The notes under the pieces were generated by a model. The model did no database searches, had not been told where the DNA came from, and saw only the letters and a list, made by a program, of their open reading frames with translations. This document shows positions 45,691 through 54,860 of a stretch of 64,000 nucleotides of DNA, piece after piece. This DNA is from Mycobacterium sp. ITM-2016-00317 (GTDB lineage: Bacteria; Actinomycetota; Actinomycetes; Mycobacteriales; Mycobacteriaceae). The stretch lies in the NCBI RefSeq assembly GCF_002968295.1, contig NZ_CP134399.1, positions 5,890,001-5,954,000 of the forward strand. Direction: 5' to 3'. Position 1 is the stretch's first letter, and every line of letters starts with the position of its first letter. Position numbers and translations under genes: made by a program.

Positions 45691-46014
45691 ATGTCAGAAA
45701 CCAAGATCACCGCCATCTACGACAACCCTCTCGACCCTGCGGCATTCGAGTCAGCCTACATAACAGAACAATTGGAAGCCGCCCGCCGCATCCCAGGATA
45801 TACCCGCTTCGAAACTTCCAAGGTCTGGCCGAAGGAGGACGGCAGCGCGACGCCTGCGTATCGCATGATCGATCTGTACTTCCCGGATTACGCCGCGGCC
45901 AGCGCTGCAGTGAAGACGCCGGAAGCGGGTGCTTTCTTCGAGGCGCTGGGACGGCTGTCCACCGGCGGTGTGCGCGTGTTGTTTTCGGAGGTCGAGGTCG
46001 CCACGGGCGAGTAG
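45691..46014 (+). CDS. EthD family protein
   Basis: 107 residues with the EthD/dimeric ferredoxin-like pattern: ITAIYDNPLDPAAFESAYI, PGYTRFETSKVWP, RMIDLYFPDYAAA. EthD proteins assist ether or steroid degradation by an unknown mechanism, and relatives catalyse polyketide decarboxylation. AGGAG five bases before ATG 45691. Its 99-bp gap from the exported hydrolase suggests a second transcript start or shared mRNA. Confidence 0.82.
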   Translation: MSETKITAIYDNPLDPAAFESAYITEQLEAARRIPGYTRFETSKVWPKEDGSATPAYRMIDLYFPDYAAASAAVKTPEAGAFFEALGRLSTGGVRVLFSEVEVATGE

Positions 46015-46023
46015 ACGCGCCTG

Positions 46024-46887
46024 TCAGACAGTGTGGGCGGCGGCCTTCTTCTGCAGCACGTCGAGCGCCTGCAGGAGATAGGTGCGGAACACCGCGTGGT
46101 TCTCGCTCATCGGGAAGTGGCCGATGTCCTTCATCTCGATGAACTCACCACCCTTGATCTGCTTCGCGGTCCGTGCGCTGTCCTCAGGGGTGGTCAGGTA
46201 GTCGTAGTCCCCGGTGAGCATCACGACCGGGCACTGGTCACCGTCGATGTCGCCGAGGCGTTCGCGCAGATCGTGGTCGACGGAGTAGAAGTACAGGTCG
46301 CCCTTGAACGCCTCCGAGCCCTGGCTGTAGTAGAACCACGTCTTCCAACGGTCCGCCTCCGGAGACTGCGGGGCCATCAGATCCCACACGCCACTGGCGC
46401 ACACCTGGGCGGCGTTGGCATGCGGATGTTGCCACCAGTCGAGGTAGAACCCGGGCGAGTAATCCGCACCTTCCACCGGGATGACGCCGGCGAAGCGGTC
46501 AGGGCGGCGCAAGGCCAATTGCAGGGCGATGTTGCCGCCGAAGGAGGAGCCCATGAAGATCGGGTTCTCCAGCTCGAGTGCGTCGACCAGTGCGACGATG
46601 AAGTTCGCATAGTGGTCGGCGGACAGCTGGTACTCCTCGGTCCACCACTTGGTGTTCTCGGGCGGATCGGACTTGCCGTGCCGGGGCAGGTCGTAGGCGA
46701 TGACGCGATAATCGTTCGTGATGGCCTCGTCTTCGAGCAGGCCCCGCCATTGGTGATTGTGGCAGCCGGCGGTGTGCTGGCAGACCAGCGGTTGGCCCTG
46801 CCCATTTTCCAGATAAAAGACTTTGTACAACAGCCCATCGACATCGACGTCGACGTAATGCCCAGTGACGGGGGAGATCCTGCTCAT
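46024..46887 (-). CDS. Alpha/beta hydrolase
   Basis: 287 residues, no signal peptide. Oxyanion region CQHTAGCHNHQWRG (HTAG in place of HGG/HGxP), nucleophile Ser115 in MGSSFGGNIA, acid in LTGDYDYLTTPED, and catalytic histidine in GHFPMSENHAV. The unusual HTAG oxyanion and W-rich segment (DWWQHPHANA) mark a distinct subgroup with lid. Last of a two-gene reverse-strand unit with the SCP2-like gene (46-bp gap). A carbon-carbon or lactone hydrolase role would fit the cassette but is not shown by the sequence. Confidence 0.88.
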   Translation of the reverse strand: MSRISPVTGHYVDVDVDGLLYKVFYLENGQGQPLVCQHTAGCHNHQWRGLLEDEAITNDYRVIAYDLPRHGKSDPPENTKWWTEEYQLSADHYANFIVALVDALELENPIFMGSSFGGNIALQLALRRPDRFAGVIPVEGADYSPGFYLDWWQHPHANAAQVCASGVWDLMAPQSPEADRWKTWFYYSQGSEAFKGDLYFYSVDHDLRERLGDIDGDQCPVVMLTGDYDYLTTPEDSARTAKQIKGGEFIEMKDIGHFPMSENHAVFRTYLLQALDVLQKKAAAHTV

Positions 46888-46933
46888 GGGTGCTTCCTTC
46901 GAATTGAGGTGAACTGGTTGACAGGCAACGGTT

Positions 46934-47341
46934 TTATACTGGGACGCCGACGGCGCGGAGTAGTTCGAACTGTCGGGTGAAGCACCGCAGGTTCTGCATC
47001 AAAACGAGGATGTCGCCCTCGAGTTTCAGGTCGCGCTGAAAACTTGCAGACCAAATTCCGTGGTACATCGGCGCCGGCACCGGGACGCCGAAGTGTCGCC
47101 AGGTGTCCGCGCTGGCGCGCAACGCGAACTCATACGCCACGTCCAGTGGACCCGGGTCGATGGCGACGTGGACGACCTTGCCGCGGCTAACCTCGACGAC
47201 GAATGTTCGTTCATCCATATCGAGCAGGTAGGAACAGGTGAAGTACTTCCCGTGCGCCTGGATTTCGGGGTCTTCATTGCTCGCGCGAGCGAACGCGTCG
47301 GCCCAGTCGGCGGCAGTCGTTGCCGATGTAGTAACAGTCAT
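46934..47341 (-). CDS. SCP2-like sterol-carrier fold protein
   Basis: 135 residues. The pattern FTCSYLLDMDERTFVVEVSRGKVVHVAIDPG and LRASADTWRHFGVPVPAP followed by DLKLEGDILVLMQNL fits the SCP2 sterol-binding domain family, which carries hydrophobic ligands or serves as a fused C-terminal domain of hydrolases. Stand-alone next to an alpha/beta hydrolase, it may present a lipid-like substrate. Divergent from the third LysR across 209 bp. Confidence 0.75.
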   Translation of the reverse strand: MTVTTSATTAADWADAFARASNEDPEIQAHGKYFTCSYLLDMDERTFVVEVSRGKVVHVAIDPGPLDVAYEFALRASADTWRHFGVPVPAPMYHGIWSASFQRDLKLEGDILVLMQNLRCFTRQFELLRAVGVPV

Positions 47342-47483
47342 GACGGATCCTTTAGCGGGAGATCAACCGAGACAGGGCTTCTGCTCGTCGATGCGGGCGG
47401 GGCCAGGCCCGGGACGTGCCGTCCCAGCGAACCCTCGTGCATGACACCCATCACACGCGCGGCGGGCCTGGGCCGTCCAATAC

Positions 47484-47504
47484 CTATCGGCAACCGATCG
47501 ATAG
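47484..47504. promoter_or_regulatory. Nested inverted repeats upstream of the LysR gene
   Basis: CTATCG (47484-47489) pairs with CGATAG (47499-47504), and inside it ATCGG-CAA-CCGAT is itself a perfect dyad. It lies 46 bp before the LysR start and 143 bp upstream of the SCP2-like start, where a LysR box (T-N11-A, dyadic) would be expected to control both. Confidence 0.7.
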
Positions 47505-47550
47505 TCAAGAACTAATGGTGGTCGTAGGCGTCCTCAACTACGGTTGACCT

Positions 47551-48555
47551 GTGCTTCCCTCGCTGGACCTGCGACTATTGGCGTACTTTGTCGCGGTCGC
47601 CGAGGAGCTGCACTTTGGTCACGCCGCTGCACGCCTGCACATTGCGCAGCCGTCGTTGAGCATCCAGATCCGCAAGCTCGAGCACTCCCTGAACACGCCC
47701 TTGTTCGTCCGGACGAGCCGTCACGTCGAGCTCACGCCGGCGGGTGAGCTGCTCCTGGACGGTAGCAAGCGGCTGCTCACCGAGGCTGAGCGGCTGGCTT
47801 GGCAAATACAGGACGCCGGCCGCAGCGCATCCGAGCGGCGGCTCGTGGTCGGCTTCCAGGCCAATGCCGCCGCCGAGCTAACCCCGAGAATCCTCAACGC
47901 CTTTCACGACCTGCACCCGCGTGTCGAGGTCGAGATGCGCTCGCACGACTTCAGCGATCCCTACGTCGGATTGGCGGACGGTTCGGTCGATATCGCGTTC
48001 CTCCGCCCGCCCGTGCTCGTGCAGGACTGGCTCGGGATCGCGACACTCTTCATTGAGCCGCGGGTCTTGGTGGTGTCGGCCACCTCACCGCTGGCCGGCC
48101 TCGACCAGATCAGTGTCGAGCAGGTCCTCGACCAGCCTTTCGTTGCCCGTAAGTCTCCCGATACGTGGCGCACGTTCTGGCTCGCCGCCGACCACCGTCA
48201 GGGGACCCCTGTTCAGCTTGGCGCCGAGGTGTCGACCGTCGACGAATGCTTCGAAGCGATCCTCGCTGACCGCGGCATGGCGTTCTCCCAGGCATCTACC
48301 CAGCGCTTTTATGATCGGCCGGGGCTGGCCTTCGTCCCAGTCACCGACATCCCGCCAACCATGCTGTCAGTCGCCTGGCGTACCGATGTGGACTCCCCCG
48401 TGGTCAAGGACTTCGTCGACACCGCGAAGGCGGTCGCCTCGCTGAGCTCCCTGCCTGACGCCTGGATTCCCAGTAGTTTCTCCAGAGAGCAACAGCAATC
48501 GCTCGTGAACCCTATTGACCGTCAGACGGTTTCGCACTTGCGTCACGTCCAGTGA
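47551..48555 (+). CDS. LysR family transcriptional regulator
   Basis: 334 residues: HTH LLAYFVAVAEELHFGHAAARL with PSLSIQIRKLEHSLN, and a normal PBP2 effector domain (LVVGFQANAAAELTPRILNAF). Unlike the 33.7/36.7-kb pair it lacks their shared effector blocks, so it is a separate lineage. GTG start. Divergent from the SCP2-like/hydrolase pair and therefore their likely activator. Confidence 0.92.
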   Translation: MLPSLDLRLLAYFVAVAEELHFGHAAARLHIAQPSLSIQIRKLEHSLNTPLFVRTSRHVELTPAGELLLDGSKRLLTEAERLAWQIQDAGRSASERRLVVGFQANAAAELTPRILNAFHDLHPRVEVEMRSHDFSDPYVGLADGSVDIAFLRPPVLVQDWLGIATLFIEPRVLVVSATSPLAGLDQISVEQVLDQPFVARKSPDTWRTFWLAADHRQGTPVQLGAEVSTVDECFEAILADRGMAFSQASTQRFYDRPGLAFVPVTDIPPTMLSVAWRTDVDSPVVKDFVDTAKAVASLSSLPDAWIPSSFSREQQQSLVNPIDRQTVSHLRHVQ

Positions 48556-48573
48556 GGTGTAGTCAATGGTGGC

Positions 48574-49761
48574 CTAACCCAGGGCCACCAGGTCGTCGAC
48601 GGCGCGGGGGCTGAGCACCTCTTCGAGCACCATGGTCGCCGTGCCGACCACAGCCGAGTGCCCGCCGTGGGCGGCCGGCACGACCTCGAGCTCACGCGTG
48701 GACATCGCGGTTGCGTTGCGGTACAGCGTTTCTCGAAGCCCTGCGACGAACATCTCGTACGCCCCGGCGAGGTCGCCGGCGATGACAAGCACCTTCGGGT
48801 TGAGCAGGTTGACCGCCGCGGCGACGACTTCGCCGATGTGCCTGCCGCTGTCGCGGATCATGCGACGCGCCTCCGGGTCGCCGGCGTGTGCGAGTTCGAC
48901 GACGTCGCGCATGTGCCGCACCGAGTAGCCGCGCTGTTGCAACGTGTGCACCACCGCCCACCCCGCCGCGATCGCCTCGAGGCAGCCGGTGTCACCGCAC
49001 CGGCACGAAAGGCCCGCTGCCGCAGGGGTTTTATTATGCCCAAACTCGCCCGCCGCCTGGGACGCACCGCGCTGCAGCGCGCCACCCGCGATGATTCCGG
49101 CGCCCAGACCCGTCGACACCTTCAGGACCAGCAGGTCGTCGATGCGCTCGAGTTCGCCGCCACGCTCACCGAGGGCGATGGCGTTGGCGTCGTTGTCCAG
49201 CAGGACCGGGGCCTTGGGAAGTTCCTCGAAGTACGGACGCAGCCGAACGCCGTCCCAGCCGCGCAGGATCGGCGAGTCCCGGCTGCAGCCGCGTTCACGG
49301 TCGACGGGTCCGGGCAGGCTCACTCCGATGCCGTACACCGGCACGTCCGGCTGGCCGGCAAGGAGTACGTCGAGTCGCTTGACCACGTCGGGCAGCAGAT
49401 CGTCGGGCCCGAGCGCGACCTCTTGGTCGATGTCCGCGGTGGCGACGATCTCACCGGCGAGGTTGCAGACCGCCATACGCGTGCGGCTGATCCCGATCGC
49501 GACGCACAGCACGATGCCCGCGTCGGCGTCGAAGCTCAGCGTGGTGGCGGGCCGTCCCCCGGTCGAGGGCGCACGCTCGGCCTCCTCGATGAGTCCGAGT
49601 TCCAGCAGCGCGGCCACGCGGGCCGTCACCGCCGTGCGCGACAGCGACGTCCGCGCCGCCAGTTCAGCGCGTGTGGTCACCCGCAGCTCGCGGATCAGGG
49701 CGAATACTTCGCCGACGCTCGTCACCCCTCGATTGAACCTCACCGACGTAAGCTGCGCCAC
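48574..49761 (-). CDS. ROK family transcriptional repressor
   Basis: 395 residues: a winged helix at ~residues 25-80 (VTTRAELAARTSLSRTAVTARVAAL) then a ROK sugar-kinase-like domain with the zinc motif CRCGDTGCLE and ATP-fold LDNDANAIALGE. Such XylR/NagC-like proteins repress sugar-transport genes and release on sugar binding; kinase activity is usually lost. The GTG start overlaps the edge of a dyad shared with the divergent MFS gene, so both are probably under its control. Confidence 0.9.
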   Translation of the reverse strand: MAQLTSVRFNRGVTSVGEVFALIRELRVTTRAELAARTSLSRTAVTARVAALLELGLIEEAERAPSTGGRPATTLSFDADAGIVLCVAIGISRTRMAVCNLAGEIVATADIDQEVALGPDDLLPDVVKRLDVLLAGQPDVPVYGIGVSLPGPVDRERGCSRDSPILRGWDGVRLRPYFEELPKAPVLLDNDANAIALGERGGELERIDDLLVLKVSTGLGAGIIAGGALQRGASQAAGEFGHNKTPAAAGLSCRCGDTGCLEAIAAGWAVVHTLQQRGYSVRHMRDVVELAHAGDPEARRMIRDSGRHIGEVVAAAVNLLNPKVLVIAGDLAGAYEMFVAGLRETLYRNATAMSTRELEVVPAAHGGHSAVVGTATMVLEEVLSPRAVDDLVALG

Positions 49762-49784
49762 TTTCGCTCGTTAAAAGCAAAAGT
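49760..49784. promoter_or_regulatory. ROK operator-like dyad
   Basis: ACTTTCGC (49760-49767) and GCAAAAGT (49777-49784) form 8-bp arms with one mismatch around a 9-bp AT-rich centre. The dyad starts at the repressor's own GTG and lies 41 bp before the MFS ATG. NagC/XylR-like proteins use sites of similar shape. Confidence 0.65.
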
Positions 49785-49824
49785 TGGTTTGATGGGAGGC
49801 ATAAGTAGGTCTACCGTCGACACC

Positions 49825-51063
49825 ATGACCCGAACTGTGTCGCGCGCCTCCGGACCCATGTCCGTCGTCGCGCCCGACCCGACCGTCCGGTGGCTCGCCG
49901 TGATGGCGCTCGCCCTCGGCGGATTCGGCATCGGCACCACCGAGTTCGTCGCGATGGGCCTCCTCCCCGACATCGCAGCCAGCTTGCGCATCACCGAACC
50001 GGTCGCCGGCCACGTCATCTCCGCGTACGCCCTGGGCGTCGTCATCGGAGCGCCCCTGATCGCGGCGCTCACGGCGCGCATGCCGCGCAAGACACTGTTG
50101 CTCGGGCTGATGGTCCTGTTCACCGTCGCGAACCTGGCCAGCATGTTCGCTCCGTCGTACGCCACGCTCGTGGCGGCGCGTTTCATCGCCGGCCTGCCGC
50201 ACGGAGCGTTCTTCGGTATCGCCGCCCTGGTCGCCGCACACCTGATGGGTCCGCGCAACCGGGCCAAGGCCACCGCCTACGTGCTGAGCGGACTGACCGT
50301 GGCAACTGTGCTCGGCGTGCCGACGGCGTCGTGGCTCGGTCAGCACTTCGGCTGGCGTAGCGCCTTCGCGCTGGTCGTCGCCGTCGGCGCCATCACGCTG
50401 ACGGCGATCTGGTTCTGGGTGCCCGACATGCGCGGCATGCACGCGACCAGTCCGCTCACCGAACTCGGCGCGCTGAAGCGAGTACAGGTCTGGCTCGCCC
50501 TGCTGGTCGGGATGGTCGGATTCGGCGGCATGTTCGCGGTGTACACGTATGTGTCGACCACGCTGACCGACGTCGCCGGGGTGTCACGAGGCTTCGTCCC
50601 CTTGGGCCTCATGGCATTCGGACTGGGCATGGTGGTCGGCAACCTGGTGGGCGGCCGGATGGCCGACGTCTCGGTGGTCCGCGGCCTCTACGCGTCGATG
50701 ACGTCTCTGGGAATTGTGCTGGCGCTGTTCGTCTTCGCCGCCCACAACCCGTGGACAGCCATGCTCGGCCTGTTCTTCATCGGCGCGACGGGCTCGTCGA
50801 TCGGACCTGCCCTGCAGATCCGGTTGATGGACGTCGCGCATGACGCACAGACCCTCGCAGCGGCGCTCAACCACTCAGCACTCAACATCGCCAACGCCGC
50901 AGGGGCGTGGATCGGCGGCATGGTGATCGCCGCCGGCCTCGGCTACACCGCTCCTGCCGCCGCGGGCGCGGCGCTGACCGTCGCAGGCCTGATCGTGCTG
51001 ACCGTGTCGGTGCTTCTTGAGCGCTGGACCGGCCGCGCGGGCGTGCCCGCGTCGGCCCACTGA
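49825..51063 (+). CDS. MFS transporter (AraJ/DHA1-like)
   Basis: 412 residues with 12 predicted transmembrane segments. The N-terminal signature FGIGTTEFVAMGLLPDIA and the second-domain helices (FGLGMVVGNLVGGRMAD) match the DHA1/AraJ purine- and sugar-efflux-related group. Beyond exporting a sugar or drug its substrate cannot be told. The ATG at 49825 is 98 codons into an upstream open frame with no homology; MSVVAPDP at 49858 is a less likely alternative. Divergent from the ROK repressor. Confidence 0.88.
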   Translation: MTRTVSRASGPMSVVAPDPTVRWLAVMALALGGFGIGTTEFVAMGLLPDIAASLRITEPVAGHVISAYALGVVIGAPLIAALTARMPRKTLLLGLMVLFTVANLASMFAPSYATLVAARFIAGLPHGAFFGIAALVAAHLMGPRNRAKATAYVLSGLTVATVLGVPTASWLGQHFGWRSAFALVVAVGAITLTAIWFWVPDMRGMHATSPLTELGALKRVQVWLALLVGMVGFGGMFAVYTYVSTTLTDVAGVSRGFVPLGLMAFGLGMVVGNLVGGRMADVSVVRGLYASMTSLGIVLALFVFAAHNPWTAMLGLFFIGATGSSIGPALQIRLMDVAHDAQTLAAALNHSALNIANAAGAWIGGMVIAAGLGYTAPAAAGAALTVAGLIVLTVSVLLERWTGRAGVPASAH

Positions 51064-51388
51064 GGCGGCCCAGCACAAGCCGCGCGCTGCGCAACGGAAC
51101 GTTCGATCGCTTGGACTCCTACTCGTCAGGCGCTCGATGTCTCCATGCCGATCCTTCGTTGAACTGATCTGTGACCGGCACGGACTCAAAGCCGACGCCG
51201 AAATCTACAAGCTGTGCTGTCCCGTCGACGGCGGCTCCACGGTCTGACGGGGGGTCATCATGCCGACCGGCCTGCTCGGTCACCTCGACGACATGAAGGC
51301 GCTGACGTGACAAGGGAATGCGGCGCGACCGCCGACCCGGCACACTCATGCGACGGACCCACCTCGAAATGGCAAAGGAGACAGCCGG
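51064..51388 (+). other. 325-bp gene-free interval
   Basis: No recognisable gene, repeat or RNA. A 36-codon open frame at 51137-51247 (MSPCRSFVELICDRHGLKAD...) and a shorter one near 51259 lack ribosome-binding sites; they could be decayed fragments. An AAGGAG at its right end serves the cupin gene at 51389. Confidence 0.6.
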
Positions 51389-51910
51389 ATGCCTGATGAC
51401 ACCACCTCACTGCCCGCCGACGATCCAGCACGTGAACTGCTCATCGTGGATGCCGAGCATCCTGCCGGCGGTTGGCTCGCGTTGGCCGGCGACACCTACA
51501 GCATGCTGATCACCGGAGCGCAGACCGCCGGACGGTACTGCCTGATCGACATGCGCATACCCGACGGAGGCGGCCCGCCGCCGCATCGTCACGATTTCGA
51601 GGAGATGTTCACGATTCTCGAGGGTTCCGTCGAATTCACCTTCCGCGGCCAGACACACATCGCGCGTGCGGGTTCCACGGTCAACATCCCCGCCAACGCA
51701 CCGCACAACTTCCGCAACACCTCCGGCGCGCCGGCCCGGATGCTGTGCATGTGTACCCCCGCAGGACAGGACGAGTTCTTCGCGCAGGTCGGCGATCCGG
51801 TCGACGGCCCCACCGCCGCACCGCCGCAGCTGTCCCCGCAAGAACAGCAGCAGCGGCGAGAGGCCGCGGCCCGCTTGGCTCCCCAGTACCGCACCGAGAT
51901 GCTCGCTTAG
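51389..51910 (+). CDS. Cupin domain-containing protein
   Basis: 173 residues. Cupin motif 1 PPPHRHDFEEMFTILEGSVEF and motif 2 RAGSTVNIPANAPHNFRN both carry the metal-binding histidine/glutamate set; a Gln-rich C-terminal helix (SPQEQQQRREAAARL) follows. Likely a small metalloenzyme or sensor acting alone. ATG 51389 after AAAGGAG. The stop is 2 bp from the convergent glutamate-synthase-like gene. Confidence 0.88.
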   Translation: MPDDTTSLPADDPARELLIVDAEHPAGGWLALAGDTYSMLITGAQTAGRYCLIDMRIPDGGGPPPHRHDFEEMFTILEGSVEFTFRGQTHIARAGSTVNIPANAPHNFRNTSGAPARMLCMCTPAGQDEFFAQVGDPVDGPTAAPPQLSPQEQQQRREAAARLAPQYRTEMLA

Positions 51911-51912
51911 CC

Positions 51913-53514
51913 CTACTCCGTCGCCTGGTTCGGTTCTTCCGTGTTCTCCACCGGTGCGTGCTCGACGACCTCGTGGGTGCCGGGCTGCCCGTCGTAGCGG
52001 CGCATGTAGTCGTCGATCTGGGCGACGATCTCCGGGCCGGGGATGCCCCAGCCGTCCTGATAGCCGTACACGTCTTGGAGCGGTCGGTGTCCGCGGTCGC
52101 CGTCGAGGATCTCCACGTGGTTCGGACCCAGCATCGCCGGGTGCCGCACGCCGGCGGCCTCCGAGACCTTCAGCAGGTCACGCCGCAGGGTCAGCACATA
52201 GTTGGCCAACCGGTGGGACTTCTGCTCGGGATCCAGCCCGCGCGCCAGCCACGGGTTCTGCGTGGCCACGCCGGTGGGGCAACGGTCGGTGTGGCACTTC
52301 TGCGCCTGGATGCAGCCGATCGCCAACATCGGCTCCCGCGCGACGTTGAGCAGGTCGACGCCCAGCGCGAAGGCCACGATCGCGTTGGCGGGCAGCCCGA
52401 GCTTGCCCGACCCGATCCACGTGACACGTTCGCACAGACCCCGCTGCGCGAACAATCCGTACACCAGCGCAAAACCTGCCCGGAACGGGAACGACACGTG
52501 GTCGGCGAACACCAGCGGCGCCGCACCCGTGCCGCCTTCCCCACCGTCGATCGTGATGAAGTCCACGCCGCGCTGCCCGTCTTCCATCCGGGCCGCCAGC
52601 GTCTCCCAGAACCCCATGTCCCCGACCGCCGACTTGATGCCGACGGGCAGGCCCGTGGCATCCGCGATCCGCTCCACCACGTCGAGCATCTCGTCGACGT
52701 TGCGGAACGCGGTGTGCCGGGACGGGCTCGCGACGTCCTTGCCCTGTTCGACTCCCCGGATGCGGGCGATCTCCGCGTTCACCTTGGCACCCGGAAGGTG
52801 GCCGCCCAGACCGGGTTTCGCGCCCTGGCTGAGCTTGATCTCGATGGCGCGCACGGGTGCGGAGCCCACGACATCGACCAGCCGGTCGAGATCGAACCTG
52901 CCCTGCTCGTCCCTGCAGCCGAAATAGCCGGTGCCGATCTGGAACACCAGATCGCCGCCCTGACGGTGATGATCGGAGAGCCCGCCCTCGCCGGTGTTGT
53001 GCCAGAAGCCACCGATCTTGGCGCCCTTGTTGATCGCCTCGATGGCCTGCGGGCTCAGCGAGCCGAACGACATCGCCGACACGTTGACCACCGAGGCCGG
53101 ACGGAACGCATGGCGGCGTCCGCGGGGTCCCCCGAGCACCTTGGCGCCCGGAACCTCGATGTCGTGTAGGTGGATCGGCGAGGCCGGCACGACGTCGGAG
53201 AACGTCGCCTGTTTGATGATCGGGTAGGTGGCATTCTCCGTGTCGTTGTCCGTGCCGAACGCGAAGTAGTTGTTCTCCTTCTTCGCCGACGTGTACACCC
53301 AGCGCCGCTGGTCGCGGCTGAACGGCCGCTCGGCGTCGTTGCTGGTGATGATGTACTGGCGCAGCTCCGGACCGATCGACTCCAGTAGGTACCGCATCCG
53401 TGCGACGACCGGGAAGTTGTGGCGCAGGGCGTGCTCTTTTTGAAGCAGGTCCTGGACCGCGATGCCGGCGACTGCGGCGGCGGGGGCCAGTGCGGCAAGC
53501 ATCCGCTTCTTCAT
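51913..53514 (-). CDS. FMN-binding glutamate synthase-like protein
   Basis: 533 residues. N-terminal hydrophobic anchor (MKKRMLAALAPAAAVAGIAV) and then the FMN/glutamate-synthase barrel: VVNVSAMSFGSLSPQAIEAI, HNTGEGGLSDHH, GAKPGLGGHLPGAKV and DGGEGGTGAAPLVFADHV, with an iron-sulfur-type cysteine set CIQAQKCHTDRCPTGVATQ. It lacks the amidotransferase domain of true GltB, so it may use another amine donor; the biological substrate is unknown. Start ATG 53514. Confidence 0.88.
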   Translation of the reverse strand: MKKRMLAALAPAAAVAGIAVQDLLQKEHALRHNFPVVARMRYLLESIGPELRQYIITSNDAERPFSRDQRRWVYTSAKKENNYFAFGTDNDTENATYPIIKQATFSDVVPASPIHLHDIEVPGAKVLGGPRGRRHAFRPASVVNVSAMSFGSLSPQAIEAINKGAKIGGFWHNTGEGGLSDHHRQGGDLVFQIGTGYFGCRDEQGRFDLDRLVDVVGSAPVRAIEIKLSQGAKPGLGGHLPGAKVNAEIARIRGVEQGKDVASPSRHTAFRNVDEMLDVVERIADATGLPVGIKSAVGDMGFWETLAARMEDGQRGVDFITIDGGEGGTGAAPLVFADHVSFPFRAGFALVYGLFAQRGLCERVTWIGSGKLGLPANAIVAFALGVDLLNVAREPMLAIGCIQAQKCHTDRCPTGVATQNPWLARGLDPEQKSHRLANYVLTLRRDLLKVSEAAGVRHPAMLGPNHVEILDGDRGHRPLQDVYGYQDGWGIPGPEIVAQIDDYMRRYDGQPGTHEVVEHAPVENTEEPNQATE

Positions 53515-53601
53515 ATGGCTCACACTGCCACAATCAGCGCGCCGGAACCCCCGATCGCCGCAACCGCGCACGCGCTGTCAGACCCGGCGTACCAAAGCCT
53601 T

Positions 53602-54099
53602 TCAGGTCCGGGACGGACTTCCCGGCAGACGCGTCAACCTGGGACGCAGACGTTCCGGAGAAATGCCTGCCGACGCCTCCAGGTCGTCGATCAGCGCGGC
53701 GGCCCAGCCGGTGAGGCCGACCGCGTCGACCGCGTACGGAGCCGGCGCTTCGACCTCTGCCAGGCGACCCGTGCCGCGTCTGAGCAGAGCAGACGCCCCG
53801 GCGGCGTTGCCGCGCTGGATATGTGTGATGCCGACGGCCAGCTGAGCCAGCCCCTGCCACAACGGCCGCTCCTCCACGGGGCGGCTCTTCCACGCCGCCT
53901 CGAGCACCTCATGAGCGTTGAACGCCAGGCCCCTGTTCAGGAGGTCCTGGGCGTAGGCGAGGGAATCGGACGGCGGCAACTCCAGATCGTCCGGAATTCG
54001 CGGGACGCCGTCGCTGCCCGACGGAAGGGGCCGGCCCAGCGGGTCGCGCGGACGCGTGTTGCGGGGCCTGCCGGACTCATCGCGGGAGCGTTCGGCCAT
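53602..54099 (-). CDS. DUF309 domain-containing protein
   Basis: 165 residues. The DUF309 helix bundle is signalled by AYAQDLLNRGLAFNAHEVLEAAWKSRP, where the HEVLE-W motif is diagnostic, and by LWQGLAQLAVGITHIQRGN. An Arg/Pro-rich N-terminal ~35 residues precede it. Function unknown; some relatives bind metal. It is divergent from the TRIC-type gene. Confidence 0.87.
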   Translation of the reverse strand: MAERSRDESGRPRNTRPRDPLGRPLPSGSDGVPRIPDDLELPPSDSLAYAQDLLNRGLAFNAHEVLEAAWKSRPVEERPLWQGLAQLAVGITHIQRGNAAGASALLRRGTGRLAEVEAPAPYAVDAVGLTGWAAALIDDLEASAGISPERLRPRLTRLPGSPSRT

Positions 54100-54224
54100 C
54101 CCCCCATGATGCCGGGGGCCGGTCCGCGTCAGCTACGTAGGCTTCGGTGCATGTCATCACGCATGTCTGCTACGGCACGAGTCGCTGCAGTCGGTCCGGC
54201 GGCCAGCCCGGAAGCCGCAGCCAC

Positions 54225-54860
54225 GTGAGCACCCAACCTCCGCTGCTGTTCGCGCTCGATCTGATCGGGACCTTCGTCTTCGGGTTGAACGGCGCACTGA
54301 CCGCCCTGCGGGTGACCCACCTCGACGTGGTCGGGGTGGTCACGCTCGGGATGATGACGGCGTTGGGCGGCGGGGTGATCCGTGATGTGCTGATCGGCGC
54401 GGTGCCGCCCGCGACGTTCCTGTACTGGCCCTATTTCACGCTCGCCGTGGGAGGCGCGTTGATCGCGTTCGTCCTCAACCGTTGGCTGGACCGGGTGGGG
54501 ATGTCGATCACCGCGCTCGACGCGGTCGGGTTGAGTGTGTTCGCGGTGATCGGCGCGAGCAAGGCGGTGGAGTTCGGTCTCGGGGCCGGCCCGGCCATGC
54601 TGCTCGGCGTGATCACCGCAGTCGGTGGCGGCACCATTCGCGACGCACTGGTCGGGCAGGTGCCGACCGTGTTGCGCAGTGAGCTCTACGCGATTCCTGC
54701 TCTGGTGGCCGCGGCGATCACCGTGGCGGCCATCGGTCTGGACGTGTACGGGCTGGCAGCGGCGCTCGGGGCTGTCGCGGTGTGCTTCGCGATCCGGATG
54801 CTCGGGGTCCGCTACAACCTCAATGCTCCTCGGCCGCCGGGCTTTTCGGAGACGTCGTAG
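54225..54860 (+). CDS. TRIC-type (UPF0126/YicG) membrane protein
   Basis: 211 residues with seven predicted helices in two repeated halves, each holding GxGGxxRD: VTLGMMTALGGGVIRDVLIGAVPP and GVITAVGGGTIRDALVGQVPT. This is the trimeric intracellular cation channel-related YicG family; bacterial members conduct K+ or glycine-linked ions. Start GTG 54225. Its last six codons (FSETS, stop) are part of an 18-bp tandem repeat also read by the convergent GntR gene, with 41 bp of overlap. Confidence 0.88.
   Translation: MSTQPPLLFALDLIGTFVFGLNGALTALRVTHLDVVGVVTLGMMTALGGGVIRDVLIGAVPPATFLYWPYFTLAVGGALIAFVLNRWLDRVGMSITALDAVGLSVFAVIGASKAVEFGLGAGPAMLLGVITAVGGGTIRDALVGQVPTVLRSELYAIPALVAAAITVAAIGLDVYGLAAALGAVAVCFAIRMLGVRYNLNAPRPPGFSETS

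Noticed and set aside
51137..51247. 36-codon open frame between the MFS and cupin genes
   Set aside because: No ribosome-binding site or recognisable family; a chance or decayed frame is as likely.
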